From: Scytonematopsis contorta HA4267-MV1
GTDB taxonomy: Bacteria > Cyanobacteriota > Cyanobacteriia > Cyanobacteriales > Nostocaceae
DNA: 64,000 nt
NCBI GenBank assembly: GCA_019359035.1
Contig: JAHHIC010000069.1
Span: forward strand, 1 to 64,000
Direction: 5' to 3'
In this document: piece after piece, positions 45,994 through 55,527 of the stretch
Layout: every line of letters begins with the position of its first letter
Numbering within the stretch: position 1 is the first letter of the stretch
Notes under the pieces: model-generated
The model's input: the letters and a program-made list of their open reading frames with translations, nothing else
What the model was told of the DNA's origin: nothing
Databases searched by the model: none
Translations under genes and position numbers: made by a program

Positions 45994-47601
45994 ATGGCTA
46001 TTGTTAGAAGCACATGGGCAGAACGACCTATTTTTATAGGTAAATTTCCGTTTCCGGTTGGTTCTCCAATACTATCTCCTCAAGAGTGGTCGCAAGCTGG
46101 AATTATGCCCATACCTAATGGGTATTTAATGGTTAAGAATAATGCTGAGTTTTTGTATGTTGCTCTTGATTTGGTTAATGACCAAGGACAAGATTCAGGA
46201 ACAGGGGACTATTTTTGGTTATCTATAGATGTTGATAACAATCGCCAAATTACCCCCAACCGCGATATAAACTATGCTCTTTACCCAGGACAGCCAAATA
46301 GATTGGGACGTCAATACTATCTTGGCCCAGGTGTATGGACTGGCATACTTAATGAAGAAAGCGAATCTCTTGTGAGAATAGGTTTCGAGGGTTCTCCTAA
46401 CTCTAGTACTCCCCATCGTATTTGGGAAATGCGGCTTTCTTTGAAAGAACTGGGAGTAGATTTAAATGCTTCGACTATACCTCCAAGTGTTAGATTTGGT
46501 CTACGGGTTGCTTCGACGAATCCACAATTTACATTTGACTTTCCACTAAATTTCTTTAGAGATTTTAGTAATCTGCATGAAATTATTTTAGCTAGATTTG
46601 CAGACCCGAAATATCCACCCCTTACTGCTGGAGATGTCATTGGTGGAGTTGGTTTAATTCCTGCTACTAAGATTAGTGCAGACGGCTATGCGAATACGGA
46701 TGCATCCTACATTCCTTTTGTTACAGATACAGCTTTTGGAGGGATATTAAATTTCATTGGCAACCGCGTGACAATGCAGAATTTATGGAATCTAGGTGCT
46801 AGAAAATATCGAGTTCTCAGCCGTTTCCTTGGTTCTAGTCCTAGTGAATTTTCATCTGTGCGTCAAACTTGGTCTAACTACCGTTGGGGTGGAACAAATT
46901 ATGTTTTGGAATATTTTGGACCAGACGCTCAACAAAACTATCCTTTGCTAAATCCTGCTGATGACTATTCCATAGATGATTTACTTTTACAATGGAATTC
47001 AGTTGGAGTAAGTGCAGGTGTTCATCAGTTTAAAGTACAGTTTTTCCAGGCTGATGGAGTAACTATTGTACCTAGCACAGAACAATTTTTAAACTTAAGA
47101 ATTGACAATAATTTACCTCGTGTGGAGATTGCTAATATTTTATATAATGGAAATCCCATACCTGTTTGTGCAATTCAAAGACTTTCTAGTAGTAGTGATG
47201 GAATTCAATTTAATATTACCGTAAATGACCCTGAGGGGAATTTAGGTAGTTATGAACTTAGGGCTTATTATGGCGATGGTTGGTCTTCTTACATTACTGG
47301 TGACTCCTACACAAATCATCAAAATCCCAGTCGTCAGTGGCAAGGTGTAAATAATAGTCTAGTTCCTTCTGGTAAATGGATACCTCCTGTTACCTGTGCT
47401 TATCAATTTCGTTTATCTGCTAGTCCTAGAGTTACTAATGGTTACTCTTACATCGGTTATGTAGAAGCAACTAAACACATTACTTTGATTAAATCGGAAG
47501 GAAGCACATCTGTTGCGGGCAAATTTTCTTCGGAATTGCCATTAGGTATGACTCAAGATGGTTCGATTACTCCTGGAGAAGAACCTGCAAAACTGGGTTA
47601 A
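45994..47601 (+). CDS. uncharacterised 535-residue protein with CBM9/DOMON-like start
   Basis: I do not recognise the whole protein. Residues ~50-200 look like a beta-rich carbohydrate-binding module of the CBM9 or DOMON kind (FLYVALDLVNDQGQDSGTGD, YFWLSIDVDNNR, SVRFGLRVAST). The rest is beta-rich with many Asn, Ser, Tyr and Trp (residues ~300-500: NYRWGGTNYVLEYFGP, FNITVNDPEGNLGSYELRAY), like fibronectin- or Ig-type modules. There is no signal peptide, yet the composition is that of a surface protein, so export by another route is possible. Stand-alone gene. Confidence 0.7.
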   Translation: MAIVRSTWAERPIFIGKFPFPVGSPILSPQEWSQAGIMPIPNGYLMVKNNAEFLYVALDLVNDQGQDSGTGDYFWLSIDVDNNRQITPNRDINYALYPGQPNRLGRQYYLGPGVWTGILNEESESLVRIGFEGSPNSSTPHRIWEMRLSLKELGVDLNASTIPPSVRFGLRVASTNPQFTFDFPLNFFRDFSNLHEIILARFADPKYPPLTAGDVIGGVGLIPATKISADGYANTDASYIPFVTDTAFGGILNFIGNRVTMQNLWNLGARKYRVLSRFLGSSPSEFSSVRQTWSNYRWGGTNYVLEYFGPDAQQNYPLLNPADDYSIDDLLLQWNSVGVSAGVHQFKVQFFQADGVTIVPSTEQFLNLRIDNNLPRVEIANILYNGNPIPVCAIQRLSSSSDGIQFNITVNDPEGNLGSYELRAYYGDGWSSYITGDSYTNHQNPSRQWQGVNNSLVPSGKWIPPVTCAYQFRLSASPRVTNGYSYIGYVEATKHITLIKSEGSTSVAGKFSSELPLGMTQDGSITPGEEPAKLG

Positions 47602-47934
47602 TAGCAGTTACCCAAAATCCTAATTTTTCCTAGTATTTTGGGTCATATAGCAATTCTAAATCATTCATAAAACTTGTGTGTTATGGAGACCGAATATATT
47701 CGGTTTCTACATTTAAGTATTTTTTACAAATCATATATAGCAATCCTAAATCATTTGTAAAAAATCATAATAAAAGTGTAGTGCGGGCATCTTGCCCGCT
47801 TTCAGTGCCATTATTTAATAGCAAGTTATAAAAATAACTTGCTTAACTTCTAGAACCAGATGCAGTTGTATTGGTTTAATTTCTATCACGATAACTTTAA
47901 TAAAGTTATAATAGATACTTAAACACAAAGCTTT
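47602..47934. other. repeat-rich gap
   Basis: Contains two direct copies of TATAGCAATTCTAAATCATT (47646 and, as TATAGCAATCCTAAATCATT, 47735), a palindrome GAGACCGAATATATTCGG (47686-47707), a hairpin TTTTTTACAAAT/ATTTGTAAAAAA (47720-47764) and a GCGGGC/GCCCGC hairpin (47783-47799). No gene. Confidence 0.7.
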
Positions 47935-48210
47935 TTAGAAAGACACTTCTTCCTTGGGTGTAGATGTCTCATACTGTTTTTCCGGCTGTTTCAGTGTTGG
48001 ATTCATGATAAGCAATAGAACAGAGCATAGAGCTATTAACTGTAAACAAGCAGTGCAAAATTTTTCAAATGTTTCAACACTTGAACAGCTTTTATATTTA
48101 TAATTTAGAGGCTTTGTAGTTTTTATATCGTCCATATCCATACAAAGCAGTTCAATATCTGATTCACTAAGTGTAAACCACTCATTGTGTTTTTTTCTAT
48201 GTAAAAACAT
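47935..48210 (-). CDS. small hypothetical membrane protein
   Basis: 91 residues from ATG 48210. One membrane segment is clear (LQLIALCSVLLLIMNP, about residues 56-71), with five cysteines before or inside it. Acidic ESDIELLCMDMDDI precedes and a Pro/Glu-rich tail follows. There is no good ribosome-binding site and I know no homologue, so it may not be a real gene. Confidence 0.35.
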   Translation of the reverse strand: MFLHRKKHNEWFTLSESDIELLCMDMDDIKTTKPLNYKYKSCSSVETFEKFCTACLQLIALCSVLLLIMNPTLKQPEKQYETSTPKEEVSF

Positions 48211-48796
48211 CAAAGATGATGTGGTAGAGTAATATGCATTACAATAGATTACCTGTAGTACAAGTTCGTGATTTCTCAGTTCACATCTGACATCAACGTG
48301 ATAAGACTGAAAAAAAAGTTTTTATTAAAACATAATTTTAAATACACCGGGCGGGCAAGGATGCCCACCCCACAAGAGTTTTATTTTCTCCTCTGTACCT
48401 CAGTAGCATGGTAAATTACCTGCGTACATTCGATGGTGGCGATTAACAACAAAAGTAATAGCATCAATTTCTGCACGGTCATCAATATGCTCATCAATAA
48501 CTTTTACCCAAACAGGGATATGGCTAAATTTTCGCGACCGTACTCAAGCGGCAATCTTTGCAAATTCGATTTTGCCATTGCTTGAGCAAAGCAAGGACTA
48601 AAATTGAATGGCACTAAGAAAACCTGAAAAAAGGCAGGGAGCGGGGTGTAGGGAGCAGGGAGACAGAAATCCAGCATGGGAGCAGAGGGAATAATTTATT
48701 GTAGAAGAAAAAACCATCCGTTATCACTTGTACGGGATATTAGCGAAGGCAAAGCAGCAGAAACCATTATCACATAATATATTTCCCGACTGTTCG
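48211..48796. other. gap with repeats and gene relics
   Basis: 48345-48378 carries the GCGGGCAAGGATGCCCACCC repeat. 48640-48690 has GGGAGCAG/GGGAGCGG G-rich units. A relic on the minus strand (48400-48552) is listed separately. Nothing else recognisable. Confidence 0.5.
48400..48552 (-). pseudogene. short coding relic of unknown family
   Basis: A minus-strand frame reads VRSRKFSHIPVWVKVIDEHI, then DDRAEIDAITFVVNRHHRMY, and ends AGNLPCY-stop at 48400-48402. Composition looks protein-coding, but a stop precedes it and there is no start. It is probably the tail of a lost gene. Confidence 0.35.
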
Positions 48797-49423
48797 CTAT
48801 TTCAAAGAGCCAGGAGGAGATAAGAAAGGAATACCCAGCCCAATCGTCATAAATGGAAATATCCAACCTGTTTTAATTGCATGAATAGCGTCAGCACTGA
48901 TATTCTTTTCAACGATTGTAATTCCCAATATTGCCAATGGAAATGCTCCTAAAAAGACAATAGCTGACAAACCATAAATTCGCCAACTCAATCGCAATCC
49001 GCATCGTTTAGCTGCGACCCAAGCTAACACCAAAATGGCAGGATATACAAATAATATTGACAATCGCAATAATGAAAAAACAACAGTTCCTAAGTTTGCC
49101 ATTGTCATAAAAGCTCCAGGACCACCCAAAAAGAAATAACTAAAAGAAATACTAAGTATAAAATATAGTGGAATAGCAGCAACTAAAAATACACCAGCCA
49201 ACCACAGCCTTGTTTTCAATACAGGAATTGTGCTAAAAATAGCTAACCAAACCGCAAATAAAATAACACCTATTGGAACTGCCCAATGGAAATAGGAAAT
49301 CCATTTTAAGCCTGACCATCCTTGCATTTCAACTTCTATACGCCAAATAATTCCAGAAATAAGTCCAAAAAGTATTAGAGTCCATATACTGGCTTTATTT
49401 TGTCTGAGACACTGGTAAATCAT
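48797..49423 (-). CDS. hypothetical membrane protein, five to six segments
   Basis: 208 residues, mostly hydrophobic: segments near 15-30, 46-66, 73-98, 105-137, 148-170 and 185-200. No family motif recognised. The Gly/Pro-rich end (GIPFLSPPGSLK) is unusual. It is transcribed away from the repeated-RNA array that begins about 140 bases upstream of its start. Confidence 0.65.
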   Translation of the reverse strand: MIYQCLRQNKASIWTLILFGLISGIIWRIEVEMQGWSGLKWISYFHWAVPIGVILFAVWLAIFSTIPVLKTRLWLAGVFLVAAIPLYFILSISFSYFFLGGPGAFMTMANLGTVVFSLLRLSILFVYPAILVLAWVAAKRCGLRLSWRIYGLSAIVFLGAFPLAILGITIVEKNISADAIHAIKTGWIFPFMTIGLGIPFLSPPGSLK

Positions 49424-49570
49424 CAGCCGTTCACAAAAAGCAATAAATTTGTATCCAGATTAACACCTAAAAAAACAACTTCACTGATTTAGTTCATTAA
49501 TAGCGAAAAGAAACAGAGATATAGGGGGAGGTGAGGCTTTGGTGTAAAATCCCCAAAAATTCCTTCTAGT

Positions 49571-49690
49571 TTTCCGTAATCGCTAAACCTACTGCTGTAT
49601 CTATCATTAGAGAATCAACTATAAAGAAACTATATCTAAACCACGGGGACTTACCCCACCTGAACCCAGTCTTAAGTGATTGGGTTTTTG
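49571..49690 (+). ncRNA. tandem RNA unit A (5' part degenerate)
   Basis: First unit of an array. Its 3' part is well kept: hairpin GGGGACTTACCCC (49645-49657), then terminator AACCCAGTC/GATTGGGTT (49663-49686) and T-run. The 5' part (TTTTCCGTAATCGCTAAACC onward) aligns only loosely with units B and C, and its large stem is lost. Confidence 0.45.
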
Positions 49691-49762
49691 AGTTTTTGCT
49701 GTTTTTCAAGCTTTTCAAGTATTTTTGACTGATTCAGCTGCAAAACTGCATAAGTTCATTTT

Positions 49763-49786
49763 GCTATACCTATAAATAGATATAGA
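49763..49786 (+). promoter_or_regulatory. conserved AT-rich box before unit B (promoter candidate)
   Basis: TTGCTATACCTATAAATAGA and following TATAGAA, repeated before unit C at 50013-50040 (TTGCTACACCTATAAATAGA). After unit C a looser form (TCTATAAATATATACAC) stands at 50276-50292. Conserved spacing to the first hairpin suggests a promoter, unproven. Confidence 0.45.
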
Positions 49787-49945
49787 ACACGAAACACACT
49801 CTGCGGAGAAACATAATAATTTGCTTCTCCGTAATTATTTAAAACGTGGTGTGTTTATTTAAATAAAAACAACTATATCTCATTTATATTTAAAGCACGG
49901 GGACTTACCCCACCTTAACCCAATCCTAAGTGATTGGGTTTTGAG
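49785..49945 (+). ncRNA. tandem RNA unit B (complete)
   Basis: Predicted ~160-base transcript: outer stem AAACACAC (49792-49799) with GTGTGTTT (49849-49856); inner stem CGGAGAA (49804-49810) with TTCTCCG (49825-49831); hairpin GGGGACTTACCCC (49899-49911); terminator AACCCAATC/GATTGGGTT (49917-49940) and T-run. No ORF of useful length. The gene family is not one I can name. Confidence 0.6.
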
Positions 49946-50037
49946 TATTTATTACCCTTCAAGGGTTTCAGATATTTTTAACTAATTCAACCGCAAAACT
50001 GCATAAATCAATTTTGCTACACCTATAAATAGATATA

Positions 50038-50205
50038 GAACACCAAACACACTCTACGGAGAAACATACATAATATATTTGCTTCTCCGTAATTATTTAA
50101 AACGCGGTGTGTTTATTTAAATACAAATAACTATACCTCACTTTTATTTAATGCACAGTAATTTATCCCAAATCAACCCAACCGTTAGTACGGTTGGGTT
50201 TTTAT
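50038..50205 (+). ncRNA. tandem RNA unit C (complete)
   Basis: Same order as unit B: AAACACAC (50045-50052) with GTGTGTTT (50107-50114); CGGAGAA (50057-50063) with TTCTCCG (50083-50089), the loop being five bases longer; the GGGG/CCCC hairpin is lost; terminator changed to AACCCAACCG/CGGTTGGGTT (50175-50200) with pairing kept, then a T-run. This compensating change argues for a working RNA structure. Confidence 0.6.
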
Positions 50206-50325
50206 TTAAGTTCAAGAGTTTCAAGTATCTTTGATTTTTTTCAACGACAAAACTACATAATTTGATGTTGTTGAATCTATAAATATATACACAGTCCAAT
50301 TACCTAAAAGCATAAAAGCGTTTAG

Positions 50326-50964
50326 TTAAACACTGCTTGCAAAGTCGTACTTACCTCCACGTTCAAGCGCACGTTTGTAAGCAGGTCGCTCATGTATCCG
50401 AGCTACAAATTCCTTGATTTTTGGTCGATTTTCAATATCTTCAGCAACTCCCGCAATCATTTCTAGGGGGAAGCTCATTTGAATATCAGCAGCAGTAAAT
50501 TCCTCACCTGTGAACCATATACTTTTAGCAAGTTCGTCCTCAATATAATCAAAGTGAAGCTTTAGTTGGGGTGCGACAAATGCTTTCATCGCATCACTAT
50601 CTCCCATTCCAAAACTGCCTAAGACGAGTCTAAAAATAAGCGGCAGTATTGCGGAACCTTCAGCGTAGTGCAGCCAATATGTGTAACGTAGATGTTCAGG
50701 TGTATTGGGTGCTGGGATTAATCGACCATTACCGTAGTTATCTACTATGTATTCGATAATAGCACCAGACTCAGTAATTGTTAGGGCTCCATCTGTAATC
50801 GTTGGTGACTTACCGAGTGGATGGACTTGACGTAGCGATTCTGGTGCTAGCATCGTTTTCGGGTCTCGCTGGTAGTACTTGATTTCGTACTCAATATCTA
50901 ATTCTTCAAGCAGCCATAGCACCCGCTGTGAACGCGAGTTGTTAAGGTGATGCACAATTATCAT
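50326..50964 (-). CDS. glutathione S-transferase family protein
   Basis: 212 residues. Thioredoxin-like N-domain with HHLNNSRSQRVLWLLEELDI, where serines/asparagine near residue 9-11 take the catalytic position, and the conserved cis-Pro/TESGAIIEYI motif (HPLGKSPTI, ITESGAIIEYIVDNYG). All-helical C-domain with EEFTAADIQMSFPLEM. It conjugates glutathione or reduces peroxides in the cytosol; substrate unknown. Same strand as the MFS and P450 genes upstream. Confidence 0.87.
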   Translation of the reverse strand: MIIVHHLNNSRSQRVLWLLEELDIEYEIKYYQRDPKTMLAPESLRQVHPLGKSPTITDGALTITESGAIIEYIVDNYGNGRLIPAPNTPEHLRYTYWLHYAEGSAILPLIFRLVLGSFGMGDSDAMKAFVAPQLKLHFDYIEDELAKSIWFTGEEFTAADIQMSFPLEMIAGVAEDIENRPKIKEFVARIHERPAYKRALERGGKYDFASSV

Positions 50965-51100
50965 AAAAATTCCTCTTATTCGTGGGCTTTTAATTAAGCG
51001 ACTTATAGAACTAATTGTTTACTCCTGAACTAAAGTTAAGACACAATAACATTTACTATCAATCCCTCAATAGGAATACCTATTTAGTAGCACTTATTGA

Positions 51101-52318
51101 TTAACTAGTGCGAATACCGGAACTTCTAGATGCTACCACCCCAGTTATTAGCATAGTCACTCCCGCTGAGACAAAAAGAAAAGTCAAATTTATAGCGCTC
51201 AAAAAACCTGATATGGCTTGCGAAAATGGGTCTAAAGCAATAGCAGCAAACATTAATAAACTCATCACTCTTCCCTGCATCTGTGATGGCGTATTTTGTT
51301 GTAACCAAGCTACCGCAATAACACTAACAATTCCACCACCTATTCCCATTAATGCAAGCACAGCATAAGCTAACCATTGATTGTTTACAAAAGCGAGTGC
51401 TATTAATCCCACACCAAGACTGTAAGCTAGCATTATTAAAGATATCCCAGGATTTTTAACAGACCCAATTTTGCTTGAGATAAATACCCCAAACAATGCT
51501 CCAACCCCGTAAGCTGCTTGCAAATTACCAAATACCGAAGCACTCCCCCCTAAACGAACTTTAGCTAATTCCGCACCACCAATAACAATCGGTCCCAGCA
51601 TCGCAAAGTTTAGCATCGCAATAACTAACAAACTAATGCGAATAGCAGGGTTTTTCCAAGCATAGCGCAGTCCTTCTCCAATCTCACTTGCTAGTTTTTG
51701 TTGGCTTACGGTGATATTTACAGTAGTTATATTTTTAATTCTTTTACGTTGCCGCACTAAGTAAATAAACAAACCAGCGAATGCAAATAATACTGAGTTG
51801 ATTGCAAAAGCAAAGGGTAAGCCAAAAGCACCTATCGTCAAACCAGCAGCAGCAGGCCCAACCACGTTCATTATCTGCTCCCCACCTTGTATAAGAGAAT
51901 TAGCCTTAGCAATTAGAGAGCGATTAACAATTCGTGGCAGCATACTCATGATTGCTGGATATAAAAAAGCATCCGATAAACCAGACACCCCAGAAATCAC
52001 TATTAAATTGCTTAAATTAGTCTTGCCTAAAAATACTAATAAAGTTACACAAATAGCTAAAATAGTATTGATTAAAACTGATACACCCGCCACAAAATTG
52101 GGTGGAAATCTATCACTAATCGCTCCTCCAATTAATATAAATAGCGTTCGGGGAATAGCCGCAGCAACAAGGACAGTACCAACAGCTAAACCTGAGTTGC
52201 TTTCCTGTAAAACTAACCAAGTGAGTGTTACCATCCAAAATTGTACGGCACATAGCATTAGCGCTTGTCCACAAAATAGCAGACGAAAGTTAGGTATTTG
52301 CAAAGGAGATGTCAACAT
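51101..52318 (-). CDS. MFS transporter (EntS/MFS_3-like)
   Basis: 405 residues and about twelve membrane segments. The start NFRLLFCGQALMLCAVQFWM and the loop GGAISDRFPPNFVAGVSVLI (motif A-like GxxxDR) are typical of the MFS_3 group of multidrug and siderophore exporters; the second half has AAYGVGALFGVFISSKIGS and LQQNTPSQMQGRVMSLL. It should export a small compound across the inner membrane. It lies 80 bases after the P450 gene on the same strand, so co-transcription is likely. Confidence 0.85.
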   Translation of the reverse strand: MLTSPLQIPNFRLLFCGQALMLCAVQFWMVTLTWLVLQESNSGLAVGTVLVAAAIPRTLFILIGGAISDRFPPNFVAGVSVLINTILAICVTLLVFLGKTNLSNLIVISGVSGLSDAFLYPAIMSMLPRIVNRSLIAKANSLIQGGEQIMNVVGPAAAGLTIGAFGLPFAFAINSVLFAFAGLFIYLVRQRKRIKNITTVNITVSQQKLASEIGEGLRYAWKNPAIRISLLVIAMLNFAMLGPIVIGGAELAKVRLGGSASVFGNLQAAYGVGALFGVFISSKIGSVKNPGISLIMLAYSLGVGLIALAFVNNQWLAYAVLALMGIGGGIVSVIAVAWLQQNTPSQMQGRVMSLLMFAAIALDPFSQAISGFLSAINLTFLFVSAGVTMLITGVVASRSSGIRTS

Positions 52319-52398
52319 TTTAATAAATTTTGGTGTGTTTTATAGTGCGTTGGCTGCGGCATAGTAGAGCGGAGCGCTAACGCACTACTGGGTTATAA

Positions 52399-53619
52399 TC
52401 AACGATTAAATTTAACGGGCAAACTCATTACTCCCCTAGCGACAAGACTGGGACGCCATTGCAACTCCGAGGGGAAAATATTCAGGTCAATGTTTGGTAT
52501 CCGTCTTAGTAGGGTGTTGATAGCTATTTTTCCTTCCATTCTTGCTAATGACGCACCCAAACAATAGTGAATACCATGTCCAAATGCTAAATGACGGTTT
52601 TCAGTACGTTGAATATCGAGTTTATCTGGATTACTAAACTTTCTTTCATCACGGTTTGCTGAAGCAAGAACCACCATCACCTGCTCTCCACGAGGAATTC
52701 TTGTCCCTCTCAGTTCCACATCTTCACTCGCATAACGAAATGTTGCATATTCAACAGAGCCATCGTAGCGCAGAAACTCCTCAACAGCAGAATCTATTAA
52801 CTCTGGATATTGTTTAAGAAGTGCTAGTTGCTCTGGATGTTGAAACAAAGCTAGCATCCCGTTTGTAATTAGATTGACAGTAGTTTCATGTCCAGCAACT
52901 AGCAACAACAAAACCATCGAGTATAATTCTTTTTCACTCAATTTATCACCAGCATCTTCAGCTTGAACAAGAGCGCTAATCAAATCGTCCTTAGGATTAA
53001 TACGTCGTTGAGCAAACATTTCTTTGAAGTAATCAGTAAATTCTCGCGTTACCTCAACCAGATGTTGCTGATTTTCTAATGACATATCATCTACAATCAC
53101 TTCATTTGACCAGTAGCGGAATTTATCACGGTCTTCAACTGGTACACCCAGCATTTCTGCAATCACAATAATTGGTAACAGATGGGCATAATCCTCTATT
53201 AAATCCATCTTATCCTGGTGTTCTACTGCATCCAGTAAACTATCAGCAATTTCCTGAATACGCGAATCAAGCTGCTCAATCATTCTTGGTGAAAAAGCTT
53301 TTTGCACTAGAACCCGTAACCTTGTGTGATTCGGTGGGTCGAAATCAAGCATCGTGTTACCTAACAGACTCAACAGTTCTTGTTGGTAAGGCATTTTTGC
53401 AACTTCTTCAGGTGTCAATATTTGACGCAAGTCTTTTACAAATCGTCTATCTTGCATTACCAATACTGCGTCATCATAGCGAGTAATCAACCATGCTCTG
53501 CTTCCATCTCGTAAGGTTATAGGATGAACAGGTGACTCTGTACGCAAAAGCTTAAAGGTTGGATAGGGGTTAGCAATAAATGTTGGTTCGAGTATGTCAA
53601 TGTTCGCTAATGTTTTCAT
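52399..53619 (-). CDS. cytochrome P450
   Basis: 406 residues, the size of soluble bacterial P450s. I-helix AGHETTVNLI (oxygen activation), ExxR in EEFLRYDGS, and the haem loop FGHGIHYCLGASLAR with the thiolate C353. FDPPNHTRLRVLVQKAFSPR is the C-helix region. It inserts oxygen into an unknown substrate with electrons from a ferredoxin. With MFS and GST downstream it may start a small operon for modifying and exporting or detoxifying a compound. Confidence 0.92.
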   Translation of the reverse strand: MKTLANIDILEPTFIANPYPTFKLLRTESPVHPITLRDGSRAWLITRYDDAVLVMQDRRFVKDLRQILTPEEVAKMPYQQELLSLLGNTMLDFDPPNHTRLRVLVQKAFSPRMIEQLDSRIQEIADSLLDAVEHQDKMDLIEDYAHLLPIIVIAEMLGVPVEDRDKFRYWSNEVIVDDMSLENQQHLVEVTREFTDYFKEMFAQRRINPKDDLISALVQAEDAGDKLSEKELYSMVLLLLVAGHETTVNLITNGMLALFQHPEQLALLKQYPELIDSAVEEFLRYDGSVEYATFRYASEDVELRGTRIPRGEQVMVVLASANRDERKFSNPDKLDIQRTENRHLAFGHGIHYCLGASLARMEGKIAINTLLRRIPNIDLNIFPSELQWRPSLVARGVMSLPVKFNR

Positions 53620-54156
53620 TGTCTTTTCCTCTATATATAGAACATCTCGGTCAAATTAAGTCTCAAAAGCTTCAAGACTGGTTTATCCTGCATCATCGCT
53701 TTTAGGGAGACATCCTCAATTTAAATATATCGAACACTCGTTATATTTAAATTGTTTACAAAAATATAGTCCACAAAGCTTACACTAGGTACTAACTGTG
53801 TTATGGCACCGAAAGCCTTCCGAACAGTTTCAGCGATCGCACTTTTTTGGGGTTTTACTTGTTTTTCACTCGTTTATATAACGTTTGTTATAAATAACTT
53901 TACTCTCATGTCCGCTTAGTTGTCAACTAGTCCGGGCAGGATTTTGGATATTTCCCAAGCTGGGAATGCCTTGCTATATAAAGACGCGATATATCGCGTC
54001 TCTACATGAAAGTTCGATAATTTAAACAGAATTCTTCGCATAGCGATTGCAACTGATAAATTCCCAACAAAATTGTAGAGACGTGATTAATCACGTCTTT
54101 AGCACATTTTCGACAGTTAGCAACAAATAAATTGAATTAATTCGGTGTATAAAAAT
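53620..54156. other. intergenic region with palindromes and HIP1
   Basis: No gene seen in 537 bases. Two members of the palindrome family lie at 53982-54001 (AGACGCGATATATCGCGTCT) and 54079-54098 (AGACGTGATTAATCACGTCT). HIP1 (GCGATCGC) is at about 53834-53841. The first ~150 bases should contain the P450 promoter. Confidence 0.7.
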
Positions 54157-55527
54157 TTAAAGCTCTTGTAGCAAACATTCCGCAATGCGTCGTGCAGCAC
54201 CAGCTTTACCCATACGTCGCAGACCATTTTCCGCAATAATATGCATTTGGTCGGGATTATTAAAAAGTTTACGAATCGCATCCGCAACTTCCATAGGTTG
54301 CTTAACTAAAGTCACCGATAAACCCAAATGACGACTTTGAGCTTCTGCAAAACCAGGGTTAAATTGTGGTCCTTTTCCAGGTATAGTAATAGCAGGCTTA
54401 CCCAAACCGATAAATTGCTCTGTAGCTGTACCAGCCATTGCAATAGCAGTATCACCTAAGTGCAAGCAGTCATTATAAGCGTTTTTTGTTAAAATAAAAT
54501 ACGCATTTTTTTGTTTAAATGTCAAAGCTTGGGAATCAGGAATTTTGATAGGACATTCATCGTTGGGGTGGGAATGCCAACCTTGCAATTTCAGACTTTG
54601 GCTTAAAATACTAAAGTCCAAAGCGGAAGCAATCGCACCTAAAAAGACAACAGTTCCAGAAGTGTGGAAAATGCTATCGCGTTCACGAAAACTTCCCATC
54701 AAAGCGGAAACACCGATTAAAATTGTTTCCCAGTTAGAGTAAGCTTCGTTAGGACGAGAACCAGGAAGAAGAGTAACAATAAAAGGTCTTTGAATTTCTT
54801 GATGTTCGGCGTCAGCATTATAAAATCTTTGTAGCGGGAAAGATGGCTCTAAACCGTCCATCATTGGGTTGCCTAAATCAAAAGCAGGAATATTCCGCCA
54901 TTTTTGTAAAAATTTTGTTGTAAGAGAATCTCTAGGGAAAACAGCTTTGCAACGACTGCGACTCATTAAGTAGCGTTCCCACGGGTGGTAAATAGAACCA
55001 GAAAAATTTTCCCAATAGGAGCCTTTATTCGTACGTTTCAATAAACCAGCTTCATCCTGAACATAATATTCAGACTTTGCCGTACCAACAAAAGTATAAT
55101 TTGCACCACTAATCCAAGCAAACAACAATGGAACAATATCACCAACAGCTAAGATAGCAGCTTTATTGCCCAACTTTTTCTCTTGTTTTACCCAGTTTCG
55201 CACAGCTTTAATTTGATTTAAAGTAAATTGTGCCAAACCAGAGCGCACATCCTTTACTAATTCTCGTCCATCCATATATACAAACCCACCACTCGGCATA
55301 GTTTGTACCGAACCGATGAAGGGGATATCCAATTTATGGTAAGCACGTCCTTCTCCCACCAAGGGTAAAGCAAAAATATCTGGTGGGTTAGGCTGTTCTT
55401 TAAGCTCTTGCAAGATACGGGAAGCAATTACATCTTCGCCATGTCCATTACTTAATACTAATAGACGTAAGCCAGAAGTGGTTTTTTGCGGGTTCGAGGC
55501 TAGTGGGAAGGTCGAAAAGTCACTCAT
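54157..55527 (-). CDS. lipid-A-disaccharide synthase-related protein (TIGR03492-type)
   Basis: 456 residues. The start LRLLVLSNGHGEDVIASRIL and the segments PSGGFVYMDGRELVKDVRSG, ILAVGDIVPLLFAWISG and VTLLPGSRPNEAY match the cyanobacterial LpxB-related family. The C-terminal AGTATEQFIGLGKPAITIPG is the GT-B sugar-nucleotide site. It is a glycosyltransferase-like protein whose acceptor is not known; a role in cell-envelope glycolipids is an inference. Stand-alone gene. Confidence 0.85.
   Translation of the reverse strand: MSDFSTFPLASNPQKTTSGLRLLVLSNGHGEDVIASRILQELKEQPNPPDIFALPLVGEGRAYHKLDIPFIGSVQTMPSGGFVYMDGRELVKDVRSGLAQFTLNQIKAVRNWVKQEKKLGNKAAILAVGDIVPLLFAWISGANYTFVGTAKSEYYVQDEAGLLKRTNKGSYWENFSGSIYHPWERYLMSRSRCKAVFPRDSLTTKFLQKWRNIPAFDLGNPMMDGLEPSFPLQRFYNADAEHQEIQRPFIVTLLPGSRPNEAYSNWETILIGVSALMGSFRERDSIFHTSGTVVFLGAIASALDFSILSQSLKLQGWHSHPNDECPIKIPDSQALTFKQKNAYFILTKNAYNDCLHLGDTAIAMAGTATEQFIGLGKPAITIPGKGPQFNPGFAEAQSRHLGLSVTLVKQPMEVADAIRKLFNNPDQMHIIAENGLRRMGKAGAARRIAECLLQEL

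Noticed and set aside
49571-50205. Array as NsiR1 small-RNA repeats
   Set aside because: Tandem layout is similar, but the units are about 250 bases, the sequence is not one I can match to NsiR1, and no hetF gene is adjacent. Kept as an unnamed RNA family.
51798-52364. 188-codon plus-strand frame opposite the MFS gene
   Set aside because: Antisense shadow; low-complexity Lys/Ile/Thr composition and no motif, while the minus strand encodes a clear transporter.
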